This document shows, piece after piece, positions 15,310 through 21,932 of a stretch of 21,932 nt of DNA; within the stretch, counting starts at the first letter, position 1, and each line of letters begins with the position of its first letter. Made by a program: the position numbers and the translations under genes. The notes beneath the pieces were generated by a model, which searched no databases, was not told the origin of the DNA, and was given only the letters and a program-made list of their open reading frames with translations. This DNA is from an uncultured Oscillospiraceae bacterium (GTDB lineage: Bacteria > Bacillota > Clostridia > Oscillospirales > Oscillospiraceae), in contig CAKTKU010000028.1 of NCBI GenBank assembly GCA_934572335.1, positions 1 through 21,932 of the forward strand, in the 5' to 3' direction.

Positions 15310-16198
15310 TATAGCGGCATCCGTGCTTGCACGACTGAAAAACAAGGCGCAGATAAGCGGAAGGAGCTATCAGCTTTGTCTGCAGCTCTTTTGCCAAGAG
15401 AAATTCCTGCGCCGATTGGGAAAATCCAAATATGCAGAAAACCTTGTGCTGAAAGGCGGCTTATTTATCTATTCCCTTACCGACTTTGACAGCCGAGTAA
15501 CGGTTGATGTTGATTTTCTGCTCCGGCAAATGCCAAATACGCCTGAGCAGTTGAAAACCGTGCTGGAAGAGATAATAGCCGCACCCACCGGCAATGACTT
15601 TATTACTTTTGAAATTAAAGGTGTTGCCCCTATCGCTGTTGCTAAAAAATATGCGGGAATCGGCGCATCGGTAGCTGCTCGTATTAAAAACACCCGAACA
15701 CCGTTCAGTATTGATTTCGGTGTAGGTGATGTTATTGTACCAAAGCAGGAAAAGAGGAAAATCCCGACGCAGCTTTCCGATTTTGACGCTCCGACGGTAA
15801 ATACATATTCCCTTGAAACAACCGTTGCCGAGAAGATTGACGCTATTCTCAGTCTAATGGAGTTTTCCAGCAGAATGAAGGATTATTACGATATTTACTA
15901 TCTTGCCAATAGATTTGATTTTGATGGCGCAACGCTGACAGAGGCGTTGAAAAAGACCTTTGAAAACCGCGGACACAAGTTCACGATAGAACAGTTTGAA
16001 CAGGTCATGACCTTCGGCAGCGATGATGCCATGCAGAAAAAATGGAAAGCGTTTGTGCGTAAAATTGAGACCAAGATAGACGATTTCAGCAAAGTGATAG
16101 GAGTAATCGACCTTTTCCTTGCTGAGCCAATCAAAGCGGCAGTAGAAAACACATCATTCACTGCCCATTGGAATGCAACGGATAATGAGTGGAAATAA
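15302..16198 (+). CDS. abiEii: AbiEii-family nucleotidyltransferase toxin
   Basis: This 298-aa protein is the nucleotidyltransferase toxin of the AbiE system (DUF1814/AbiEii, DNA polymerase beta superfamily). Family motifs are intact: LVLKGGLFIYSL (48-59), VDVDFLL (68-74) with catalytic D69 and D71, FSIDFGVGD (135-143) with the third acidic residue D138, and TVAEKIDAILS (174-184) followed by RMKDYYDIYYL (191-201). Related enzymes such as MenT toxins add nucleotides to tRNA 3' ends, while the original lactococcal AbiE gives phage abortive infection. The ATG overlaps the antitoxin stop in an ATGGCTGA arrangement, so translation is probably coupled. A strong terminator follows at 16271. No truncation is seen, so the system looks functional. 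Confidence 0.92.
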   Translation: MADIAASVLARLKNKAQISGRSYQLCLQLFCQEKFLRRLGKSKYAENLVLKGGLFIYSLTDFDSRVTVDVDFLLRQMPNTPEQLKTVLEEIIAAPTGNDFITFEIKGVAPIAVAKKYAGIGASVAARIKNTRTPFSIDFGVGDVIVPKQEKRKIPTQLSDFDAPTVNTYSLETTVAEKIDAILSLMEFSSRMKDYYDIYYLANRFDFDGATLTEALKKTFENRGHKFTIEQFEQVMTFGSDDAMQKKWKAFVRKIETKIDDFSKVIGVIDLFLAEPIKAAVENTSFTAHWNATDNEWK

Positions 16199-16270
16199 AG
16201 AGACAAGAAAACATTCTCATGTGCCACTCTGAAAGCGAGCCGCACTCAGCAGTGTTTTATGGTTCTAAGC

Positions 16271-16320
16271 TAAAAGTTGGGGTACCCGTGGTCTCGGGCA
16301 CACCCAACTTTTAATTTTTA
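16271..16320. terminator. Terminator after the abiE pair, probably bidirectional
   Basis: TAAAAGTTGGG (16271-16281) pairs with CCCAACTTTTA (16303-16313). CCCG/CGGG extends the helix inside, and a T-rich tail (TTTTAATTTTTA) follows on the plus strand. On the minus strand it ends in CTTTTAG, so it can also stop transcription of the 16338-16604 gene. Confidence 0.85.
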
Positions 16321-16337
16321 AACCTGTTTTTCGCGTC

Positions 16338-16604
16338 TCAGAATTTTACAAAGCCCGTGGTCGAGCCGAGGGGATAGCCGAGAATCCACGCGCACTCGCC
16401 GCACTCTGGGCATTTCACGCCCTCCTCGCTGAGCTTTTTCACTCGGGATTCCGCGCGCATGAGGTACATATTGCTCTTGTCGAGATAACGGCATTTTGAG
16501 CAGAAGCAGAGGTAATTGGCAAAGCTGTCAAAAATGTCGTTCTCGCGGTTGAGCTTCTCCTCCGCCGTGAGCGGACGCGGGGTTATATTGCCGTTTTTCT
16601 GCAT
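16338..16604 (-). CDS. Small six-cysteine protein, possible zinc ribbon
   Basis: I do not recognise this 88-aa protein beyond its metal-site pattern. Two cysteine clusters, C33-x-C35-x2-C38 and C65-x2-C68-x2-C71, are spaced like the two knuckles of a zinc ribbon or rubredoxin-like site; KCPECGEC is the second knuckle. The first 25 residues are polar, and the middle (about 40-62) is a charged helix. The ATG at 16604 has GGGAGG 9 nt upstream. It lies 18 nt after the 52-aa membrane protein gene and shares its promoter (16816-16844). Binding of zinc or iron is inferred. Confidence 0.75.
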   Translation of the reverse strand: MQKNGNITPRPLTAEEKLNRENDIFDSFANYLCFCSKCRYLDKSNMYLMRAESRVKKLSEEGVKCPECGECAWILGYPLGSTTGFVKF

Positions 16605-16622
16605 ACCGGTGCGCCTCCCGCG

Positions 16623-16781
16623 TCAGATGAGATGCTCGCGCTTGACGCTGTCGTAGTGCTTATCGAGAAACGGCAGCACGACAGAGCGCATGAGCTTCAT
16701 GTCGAGGTTGAAGTAGTACACCGCGAACAGCCCGCCAAGCACGGCGGAAAATATGCCGAGACCCTTGAAAATATGTTTCAT
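16623..16781 (-). CDS. 52-aa single-pass membrane protein
   Basis: This short gene encodes 52 residues, beginning MKHIFKGLGIFSAVLGG. It has one membrane helix (about 6-24, rich in G, F, V and A) and a charged C-terminal tail ending KHYDSVKREHLI. The ATG at 16781 has GGAG 8 nt upstream, and a strong promoter sits 35 nt before it (16816-16844), so expression is well supported despite the size. I recognise no family. It precedes the six-cysteine gene by 18 nt and follows the dehydratase-like pair on the same strand. A membrane anchor or small regulatory protein is possible, but nothing in the sequence decides this. Confidence 0.7.
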   Translation of the reverse strand: MKHIFKGLGIFSAVLGGLFAVYYFNLDMKLMRSVVLPFLDKHYDSVKREHLI

Positions 16782-16815
16782 AGTCGCTCTCCAATCTTAA
16801 TGATGCCTGAATGTG

Positions 16816-16844
16816 ATTTTATCATCTGCGCCGCGCCGCGTCAA
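16816..16844 (-). promoter_or_regulatory. Promoter of the two small genes
   Basis: On the minus strand TTGACG (16839-16844), a 17-nt GC-rich spacer and TAAAAT (16816-16821) start directly after the stop codon of the dehydratase-like gene. The small genes can thus be transcribed separately from it. Confidence 0.75.
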
Positions 16845-18455
16845 TCACCAGCCCAGCGTGTCGTCAAAGTCGACGAGCGAGGGGTCGACGGGGTCTTCGT
16901 GCAGGACGTTGGTCATGTACTGGTTGACCGCCTTGCGCGCCTCGTTCGTCGGCACGATGCGGCAGTCCATCAGCGAGTGCGGCATCCAGATGATGTTGAA
17001 GCGGTCGCGGTGCCGGTTGAACTCCTCCTCCAGCAGTCCCTGCGCGCCCGCCATGCCCTTGCAGCCGATGTCGTCATACATGATGATGGTGTCGCAGTTG
17101 AATTTTTCCGCCGTCTCCCACATCTGCATGAGGTGGCGGTTGCCGCCGACGGTGTGGGTGCGCATTGGCGTGTGGGAGTACCAGTCGGCAAGATCCTCCA
17201 TCATCGTCTCCCTGTCCTCGGTGTCGATGAGGTTATGCCCGGTGAGCGAGTCCATATTGATGACGGCGAGGATGCCCCAGCAGTTATAGAGCCAGCCCAC
17301 ACCGTGGCAATAGTACGTCGAGCCGCAGCTCCACGCGAGCGCGCGGTGGCGCGTATGCGGGAACGGGCGGATGTTCTTTTCCACCGCCTTGTAGAACAGC
17401 TTCAGCAGCTTCTTCGACGACCGGGCAAAATACTTGCTGCCGCCCTGCTGATAGAAATATATGCGGTACATGCCCTGGCACACGGCGTTCAGGCAGCCGT
17501 TTGATGTGCGGCAGTAGACGTCCCAGCGCTCGGTCTCCTCGCGGTTGACCTGATTTGTTGCCTCGCAGTGCTTTATGAATGCGTCCCAGTCGAACCTGCG
17601 CCCGAACTGCTTTTCCATGAAGTCTATCGCGGTCTCTATCTCGTGTATGCCGAGCTCCTTCGTCGTGGGGTCGTCGTACATCAGCGGGCTCGTCAGCGCG
17701 AACACCGCCTTCTTCCCGTCGGACGAGAGCGCGCGGTACATCACGGTGTTGTCCATCATGTTCGCGTCGCAGGGGTTGTTCGTCGTCATCCAGAAGTTGC
17801 CGATGTCGGGGTATTCGCCCTCGACCGCGACGCCGACCTCCGTCAGCGGCAGCGTGCACATGTCGCCCGGAATGCCGCAGCTGACCGCCTGATCGACGTA
17901 GTAGCAGCCGAGCTGCTTGCGCATGAGCGGCAGCATGAACGCGGCGTGCTGCTGCATATTGATGGCGTAGCAGCCGGGGAAGCCGTAGATGAGGTGCTTG
18001 GGCAGCGTATAGTCAAAGGCGACGGTCACGTCCGTCCACTTTGTCTCGCCGAAGCGGCGGTCGGCGCGTATCTCGTTCCACAGTGTCTCGATAGAGTCGG
18101 AGATCATGCAGTCTATCGCCGTGAGGTCGGCGCGCAGGGCAAGCCCGCGGTCGCCCTCTATCCATTTGTCCACCATCGACGGGCTGACAAGATATGCGCT
18201 CAGCCAGCGGTATTTCCAGAAGGCCTTTATCATGCGCACGGGGTCGCGCAGCACAAGGCCGCCCATCTTGCCCCATGTGATGAGCCAGCGGGCGAAGGCA
18301 TAGCCCGTGTCGCGCACGCCGCGCCATTCGCGCCGCGCGTAGATGTTCGTCCCCTCGATGTAGCGCTGACCTATGTAGTGGCACGGCTCATCGCCGCGCA
18401 GGAAGTGGCCGAGCGTGCCGTACTGCTCTTTTAAGCTGACTTTTCTTTTCCACAT
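16845..18455 (-). CDS. 2-hydroxyacyl-CoA dehydratase D-component-like protein, long subunit
   Basis: This 536-aa protein looks like a divergent, enlarged member of the HgdA/HgdB (BcrC/BadD/HgdB) family, whose usual length is about 370-480 aa. The family cysteines that hold a [4Fe-4S] cluster can be placed at C193 or C200 (SCGIPGDMC), C229 (NNPCDANMMDN) and C465 (YDDIGCKGMAG). The segment IIMYDDIGCKG...LLEEEFN matches the canonical C-terminal Rossmann-like region. The first 140 residues and a cysteine- and tyrosine-rich stretch (about 312-392) are unusual. I chose the ATG at 18455 (AGGAGGGG upstream). A longer frame to 18581 would overlap the preceding gene by over 100 nt. It lies 17 nt after its partner gene. 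Radical dehydration of a 2-hydroxyacyl-CoA, or another low-potential reduction, is inferred; the substrate is unknown. Confidence 0.75.
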   Translation of the reverse strand: MWKRKVSLKEQYGTLGHFLRGDEPCHYIGQRYIEGTNIYARREWRGVRDTGYAFARWLITWGKMGGLVLRDPVRMIKAFWKYRWLSAYLVSPSMVDKWIEGDRGLALRADLTAIDCMISDSIETLWNEIRADRRFGETKWTDVTVAFDYTLPKHLIYGFPGCYAINMQQHAAFMLPLMRKQLGCYYVDQAVSCGIPGDMCTLPLTEVGVAVEGEYPDIGNFWMTTNNPCDANMMDNTVMYRALSSDGKKAVFALTSPLMYDDPTTKELGIHEIETAIDFMEKQFGRRFDWDAFIKHCEATNQVNREETERWDVYCRTSNGCLNAVCQGMYRIYFYQQGGSKYFARSSKKLLKLFYKAVEKNIRPFPHTRHRALAWSCGSTYYCHGVGWLYNCWGILAVINMDSLTGHNLIDTEDRETMMEDLADWYSHTPMRTHTVGGNRHLMQMWETAEKFNCDTIIMYDDIGCKGMAGAQGLLEEEFNRHRDRFNIIWMPHSLMDCRIVPTNEARKAVNQYMTNVLHEDPVDPSLVDFDDTLGW

Positions 18456-18472
18456 ATGCTTTTTACCCCTCC

Positions 18473-19672
18473 TTACCTGCCGGACTGTATGCGCTTGATT
18501 TCCAGCGATTCGACAAACGCCTGGAATCTCGTGCGCAGCTGCCCGGTGGCGGCGTTGGTGTAGTCCTTTTCTATCTGGCACACGGGCATGGTCTCCGGCA
18601 GCTCAAAGCCTTCACTGAACCACTGCGCCGCCTGTGCGCGCTCATAGCCCCAGTATTCGCAGAACTTCATGTTCTCCACAATGATGCCGTCCGCGCGGTA
18701 TTTCTTGGCAAGGTCATAGAGATAGTGCTTGCGCCCGACGATGTTCTCCGGTCCCATGGCGCGCGGGCACTGGTTTTCATATATATAATAGTCGGTTATC
18801 GCCTGCAGGGCGTCCTGTCCGGGCTTCATATGTATCTCCTCGCGCCCGGGGATGGAGCCGAAGCAGTAGCGGTCCGCCGCGACGAACGCGCCGCAGCCCT
18901 CAAGAAGCTTTGTGAAGTCGGGGTCGTCGATCTCCGACCCGACGACCATGACGCGCGCCCGGTAGAAGGGCTTGGGATCGACCTCGCGCGCCTTGACCTC
19001 CTCCAGCGTCTCGCGCAGATACGGGAGGATGAGCCTCTTCGGGCAGGTGAGCGTGACGAGCTGGATAACATGGAACTCATACCCCGTGATGGGCGGGTTA
19101 TCGAGCTTGCGGAAATCGCCAAGCTCCGTGATAATGCGGCTGACCTCATTGTGCAGCTCGATCGCGCCAAGCAGCTTTTCCTCGGAAAAGTCCACGCCGT
19201 AGACCCGCGTGAGCGGTTCGATTATCTTCTTTTCCACCTGGCGGCGGTAGTACCCCGCGTGCCACTCGGTCTTTTTCAGCGGCATATCCAGGTAGCTTGT
19301 GAAGAACTTCTCCTTTGGTATGAGCTTGCAGTAGTTGAAATACTGCTCCATGCGGTTCATGGTCGTGCAGCATTCCTGCCCGATGAGCGCGTCGATGAAG
19401 TTGTACCCGCCCTCGAACGCGCGCTCCAGAATGCTCTTGGAGTACGGGCAGGAGCGGTTCGTCATGTAATAGGTCGCAAGATCCGGGTTTGTGCAGCCGG
19501 GCGCGCGCAGCCTCACGCTAAAGCAGCCCTCCACGTCCAGCAGCGGCTCGGGAATGTAAGAGCAGTTGTAGGCCAGCGCGAGCTTTCCCTCGCCGCAGGC
19601 CTGCTGCACCAGCTCGTTGTTCGCCTGCTGAAGCAGGTTTTCAAAAAAGAGCAGATGCTTCAGATCTCTCAA
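18473..19672 (-). CDS. 2-hydroxyacyl-CoA dehydratase subunit (HgdB-like)
   Basis: This 399-aa protein is a recognisable member of the 2-hydroxyacyl-CoA dehydratase/benzoyl-CoA reductase subunit family. Cluster ligands are C75 (RSCPYSK), C101 or C102 (GQECCTTMNRMEQYF) and C338 (MKFCEYWGYE). Other hallmarks are RVMVVGSEIDD (240-250), GCGAFVAADRYCFGS (259-273) and the C-terminal block IEKDYTNAATGQLRTRFQAF (367-386). Such subunits work as heterodimers, each carrying a [4Fe-4S] cluster, and need an ATP-driven activator with its own cluster; no activator gene is in the window. The start is TTG at 19672 with GAGGGG 7 nt upstream. Two promoter candidates precede it. The neighbouring long subunit is its likely partner. 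Activity is expected only under anaerobic conditions. Confidence 0.88.
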   Translation of the reverse strand: MRDLKHLLFFENLLQQANNELVQQACGEGKLALAYNCSYIPEPLLDVEGCFSVRLRAPGCTNPDLATYYMTNRSCPYSKSILERAFEGGYNFIDALIGQECCTTMNRMEQYFNYCKLIPKEKFFTSYLDMPLKKTEWHAGYYRRQVEKKIIEPLTRVYGVDFSEEKLLGAIELHNEVSRIITELGDFRKLDNPPITGYEFHVIQLVTLTCPKRLILPYLRETLEEVKAREVDPKPFYRARVMVVGSEIDDPDFTKLLEGCGAFVAADRYCFGSIPGREEIHMKPGQDALQAITDYYIYENQCPRAMGPENIVGRKHYLYDLAKKYRADGIIVENMKFCEYWGYERAQAAQWFSEGFELPETMPVCQIEKDYTNAATGQLRTRFQAFVESLEIKRIQSGR

Positions 19673-19689
19673 ATGTAACCCCTCTTTTC

Positions 19690-19718
19690 ATTATAATTAT
19701 TGTTGTACGCCAGATCAA
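19690..19718 (-). promoter_or_regulatory. Proximal promoter candidate of the dehydratase-like pair
   Basis: On the minus strand TTGATC (19713-19718), a 17-nt spacer and a perfect TATAAT (19690-19695) are seen. The start would fall only about 10 nt before the TTG codon, so the leader would barely include the ribosome binding site. This makes the distal promoter more likely to drive translation. Confidence 0.45.
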
Positions 19719-19729
19719 ACTCTAGGAAT

Positions 19730-19758
19730 AGTTTAACAATTGAGACATGCAAAGTCAA
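19730..19758 (-). promoter_or_regulatory. Distal promoter candidate of the dehydratase-like pair
   Basis: On the minus strand TTGACT (19753-19758), a 17-nt spacer and TAAACT (19730-19735) predict a start near 19723 and a leader of about 50 nt. The -35 box overlaps the dyad at 19754-19769. Confidence 0.6.
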
Positions 19759-19791
19759 CTTGAATTGACAACTTTGGAGTATATGTCCAAA
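19754..19791. promoter_or_regulatory. Two adjacent dyads, operator candidates
   Basis: GTCAA (19754-19758) with TTGAC (19765-19769), and TTTGGA (19773-19778) with TCCAAA (19786-19791), lie side by side over and behind the distal -35 box. Both are typical in size for dimeric repressor or activator sites; the regulator is unknown. Confidence 0.45.
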
Positions 19792-20025
19792 CCTGAAGTC
19801 AAATTTTGTGCACGCTGCCGAATATAGACACAGTCAGTGAAAACGGTACGATTCGCCGGGGAAAACATTTGAAATATGCCGGATCGGAGTGTATAATATA
19901 AATTTATGTGTAAGCTTGACTGTGCATAACTGTGCGGTCACAGCGTGGGATGTTGTACTTTCCGTATTACCTCTAGAATGTAACGACATCTCAACTAAAA
20001 GAGAAAATACTCCGGAGGGTTTCAA
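19792..20025. other. Remaining intergenic region upstream of the Gpi18-like gene
   Basis: Apart from the promoter at 19869-19897 and the ribosome binding site GGAGGG near 20013, this stretch has no gene I can support. It includes the short direct repeat CTGTGC (19919-19924 and 19930-19935) and a long predicted leader of about 120 nt before the ATG at 20026. I see no recognised riboswitch. Confidence 0.5.
19869..19897 (+). promoter_or_regulatory. Promoter of the Gpi18-like gene
   Basis: TTGAAA (19869-19874), a 17-nt spacer and a perfect TATAAT (19892-19897) form a strong promoter, with a start near 19904 and an unusually long leader of about 120 nt. Confidence 0.75.
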
Positions 20026-21378
20026 ATGTCTCGTACCGGCCAAGTTTTGAACAAGCTTTCATCAACCCTGTGGATTCAGGTCGTTGTATCGGGTCTGATA
20101 GCACTTGTGTTCGGACGCTTTGTTGCTATGGCTACTCAATATAATAATACGTTATATAGTCCTCAGCAGGGCTACGAGTACTCCGGCGTTATTTATGGCG
20201 CGCTGTTTTTTCTTGCTATGCTCATGCTCATCGGGCAGCGTCGATTTGATACACTTACACTGATTGCAGCAGCGGTATGCATCATGTGCGCAATCTATGC
20301 CCGCACAACACTTTTAGGTTTTCAAGCGATGGATTATACACTATTTCTCAAGCCGTGGAACGACAGCTTCCGAGTTCTCACCTTGAGAGAAGCGCTCAGC
20401 ACACAGGTAGGGGACTACAATCTTCTATATGTGTATTTCCTCGCCATCGTTTCACGCTTTTGTGAGGAAAGTCTGCTGGCTATAAAAGCTGCATCAGCTT
20501 TTTTTGATGTTATACTCGCCTACCTTGCTATGAAGCTCGTGGTGCTTGAGGTAAAGGACTGTCGGCTGCAAATTGCGGCATTTCTCGTTGTTCTCGTATC
20601 GCCGGTGGTGATTTTCAACAGTGCCCAGTGGGGGCAGTGCGATTCGACCTATGTTGCATTCTGCCTTTTAGCGGTGTATGGCGCGCTGCAAAATCGAGGG
20701 AGACTGTGTGCAATAAGCTGGACCATCGCGTTCTGCTTTAAGCTTCAAGCCGTGTTCATGCTCCCTGCTCTGGCGGTTGCATTCTTCATGGGACGCATAA
20801 AAGCAAAGCATCTTTTGTGGATACCTGCCGTGTATATAATGACAACACTTCCCGCAGTATTCTGTGGGCGGGACTTTTTGAGTTGCTTTACAATCTACAG
20901 TACACAGATGGGGGAATATAGAAAGTTGCATTTGAACGCGCCGTCAGCATGGTGTCTCTTCGATGCGAATATGGCACCATACACCAACACTGCGGTTTTC
21001 ATCGGCATTGCCGCAGTTGTTATCTTCACGTTACTATGTCTGTCTCTGTATAAAAAGATGGATTCCCCATATCTTCTGAAACTGTTCTTTATTTCAGCGC
21101 TGATTGTCCCGTATCTACTGCCGCGTATGCATGAACGATATTTCTACATGGCGGAAATACTCTCTGTTGTATATTTTCTCTGCAATACCCGTAAGTGGTA
21201 CGTTCCAATTGTGCTGAATCTTGTTACGTTATCTACATACTTGCAGTATTTTTTCGGAAGGCCGTTTCTGAGCCTCACATGGAGTTCAATTGCAATAATG
21301 TTTATCCTTGCGTTTGAGGTACACGAGTTTTTCGGCGAATTGTGGCACATCACTCCTGACCGCATTGAGGTTGATTGA
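20026..21378 (+). CDS. Gpi18-like multi-pass mannosyltransferase (GT-C fold)
   Basis: This 450-aa integral membrane protein has about ten hydrophobic segments and the motif set of the COG5542 (Gpi18/PIG-V-like) mannosyltransferases. QAMDYTLFLKPW (100-111) in the first outer loop carries the likely catalytic D103. It is followed by NSAQWGQCDSTY (198-209), FKLQAVFMLP (238-247), LNAPSAW (303-309) and LPRMHERYFY (365-374). Relatives use a polyprenyl-phosphate sugar donor outside the membrane to extend surface glycans. The ATG at 20026 has GGAGGG 6 nt upstream. Its DNA is more AT-rich than the core operons. It stands alone on its strand until the TspO gene, divergent from the dehydratase pair. Donor and acceptor are unknown. 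With the GT39-like and GT2-GtrA proteins it is a third candidate enzyme for lipid-linked sugar use. Confidence 0.87.
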   Translation: MSRTGQVLNKLSSTLWIQVVVSGLIALVFGRFVAMATQYNNTLYSPQQGYEYSGVIYGALFFLAMLMLIGQRRFDTLTLIAAAVCIMCAIYARTTLLGFQAMDYTLFLKPWNDSFRVLTLREALSTQVGDYNLLYVYFLAIVSRFCEESLLAIKAASAFFDVILAYLAMKLVVLEVKDCRLQIAAFLVVLVSPVVIFNSAQWGQCDSTYVAFCLLAVYGALQNRGRLCAISWTIAFCFKLQAVFMLPALAVAFFMGRIKAKHLLWIPAVYIMTTLPAVFCGRDFLSCFTIYSTQMGEYRKLHLNAPSAWCLFDANMAPYTNTAVFIGIAAVVIFTLLCLSLYKKMDSPYLLKLFFISALIVPYLLPRMHERYFYMAEILSVVYFLCNTRKWYVPIVLNLVTLSTYLQYFFGRPFLSLTWSSIAIMFILAFEVHEFFGELWHITPDRIEVD

Positions 21379-21452
21379 CATTCATGCGCATCCACACCCC
21401 CTTTGAATAATCCCGCCTGTCCGGACATAGACTAGCTGCGGGTGATGAGTTT

Positions 21453-21932
21453 ATGCCAAAAAAGCACGCAAAGCTATGGGCTGTGGCCGTTTCAATACTT
21501 ATCCCGCTCGCGGTCGGCGGACTGTCGGCGCTGCTGACACGGGACGGAATGCGGCTTTTTGCGCTCATGCGCAAGCCGCCTCTCGCTCCGCCCGCATGGG
21601 CGTTCCCCGTAACGTGGACAGCGCTTTATGTCATGATGGGTGCCGCGTCCTACCTCGTGTATGCATCCGGCGCGTCGCGCGTGCGGCGTGAGCGCGCGCT
21701 GACGTTTTACGCTTTGCAGCTGGGGATGAATTTCTTCTGGTCGATAATATTCTTCTCGCTTGAGATGTATCTGACGGCGTTTATCTGGCTCGTCGGAATG
21801 TGGATGCTGATTTTGATATGCACGGTGCTCTTCTGGCACATTGACCGCAGAGCGGGACGGCTCATGCTGCCGTATCTCGCGTGGGTCGCCTTTGCCGGAT
21901 ATCTGAACATGGGGATATTCCTGCTGAACTGA
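21453..21932 (+). CDS. TspO/MBR family membrane protein
   Basis: This 159-aa protein belongs to the TspO/peripheral benzodiazepine receptor family, five-helix membrane proteins that bind porphyrins, sterols and similar ligands and affect tetrapyrrole and stress responses. Landmarks are KPPLAPPAWAFPVTWTALYVMMG (41-63; first part KPPLAPPAW, second VTWTALYVMMG), LQLGMNFFWSIIFF (89-102) with the conserved N-x-x-W pattern, and LPYLAWVAFAGYLN (139-152). Five hydrophobic helices are visible and the length is normal. The ribosome binding site is weak (GGTGAT about 8 nt before the ATG). The TGA is the last three bases of the window, so the gene is complete. A 10-bp palindrome TGTCCGGACA (21418-21427) lies in the 74-nt gap before it. 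A role in porphyrin handling is inferred from the family only. Confidence 0.92.
   Translation: MPKKHAKLWAVAVSILIPLAVGGLSALLTRDGMRLFALMRKPPLAPPAWAFPVTWTALYVMMGAASYLVYASGASRVRRERALTFYALQLGMNFFWSIIFFSLEMYLTAFIWLVGMWMLILICTVLFWHIDRRAGRLMLPYLAWVAFAGYLNMGIFLLN

Noticed and set aside
18456..18581. N-terminal extension of the long dehydratase-like subunit
   Set aside because: It would overlap the preceding gene by over 100 nt; the ATG at 18455 has AGGAGGGG upstream and gives a normal intergenic gap.
19834..20043. A 69-codon minus-strand open frame in the dehydratase/Gpi18 gap
   Set aside because: It runs antisense through the strong plus promoter and leader and has no supporting ribosome binding site.
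1..21932. CRISPR array, insertion sequence or rRNA gene
   Set aside because: I saw no regularly spaced repeats, no transposase and no rRNA-like sequence in the window.

Overview
The window looks like chromosomal DNA of a GC-rich anaerobic gut Firmicute (class Clostridia, probably Oscillospiraceae or a relative). This placement is inferred from strong AGGAGG-type ribosome binding sites, TTGACA/TATAAT promoters with 17-nt spacers, use of TTG and GTG starts, the housekeeping protein sequences, and a 2-hydroxyacyl-CoA dehydratase-type iron-sulfur pair typical of strict anaerobes. I cannot name a genus from sequence alone.

Region 1 (1-2033) is the end of an integrative element. It holds a partial MNT-type nucleotidyltransferase gene on the minus strand, then an excisionase-like HTH gene and a Tn916/phage-type tyrosine recombinase on the plus strand. 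The recombinase points at the 3' end of a tRNA-Thr(CGT) gene, the likely attachment site. Two TTTGGGTCA repeats and two hairpins lie between them.

Region 2 (2034-9400) is core genome. After a 446-nt gap carrying the tRNA promoter and a cluster of TCAACA motifs comes a five-gene minus-strand operon, uvrB-polA-rimI-tsaD-radC, with gaps of 4 to 52 nt and one good promoter before uvrB. It joins nucleotide excision repair, gap filling, ribosomal protein acetylation and tRNA t6A modification.

Region 3 (9338-14451) is a cell-surface glycan locus. A plus-strand GT39-like multi-pass glycosyltransferase converges, across a shared hairpin, on a minus-strand operon. That operon encodes a membrane-anchored phosphodiester glycosidase (NAGPA domain), an unrecognised membrane-anchored extracellular protein, and a GT2-GtrA fusion.

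Region 4 (14452-16313) is a more AT-rich AbiEi/AbiEii toxin-antitoxin pair with overlapping genes, its own promoter containing a perfect 12-bp palindrome, and a strong terminator. It looks like acquired DNA.

Region 5 (16338-19791) holds two adjacent HgdA/HgdB-type 2-hydroxyacyl-CoA dehydratase subunit homologues, one unusually long, with no activator ATPase or CoA transferase beside them. They are followed by two tiny genes (a 52-aa membrane protein and an 88-aa six-cysteine protein) that have their own promoter. This region is the best candidate for uncharacterised biochemistry.

Region 6 (19869-21932) holds a Gpi18-like multi-pass mannosyltransferase, divergent from the dehydratase genes across a dyad-rich intergenic region, and a TspO/MBR family protein whose stop codon is the last base of the window.
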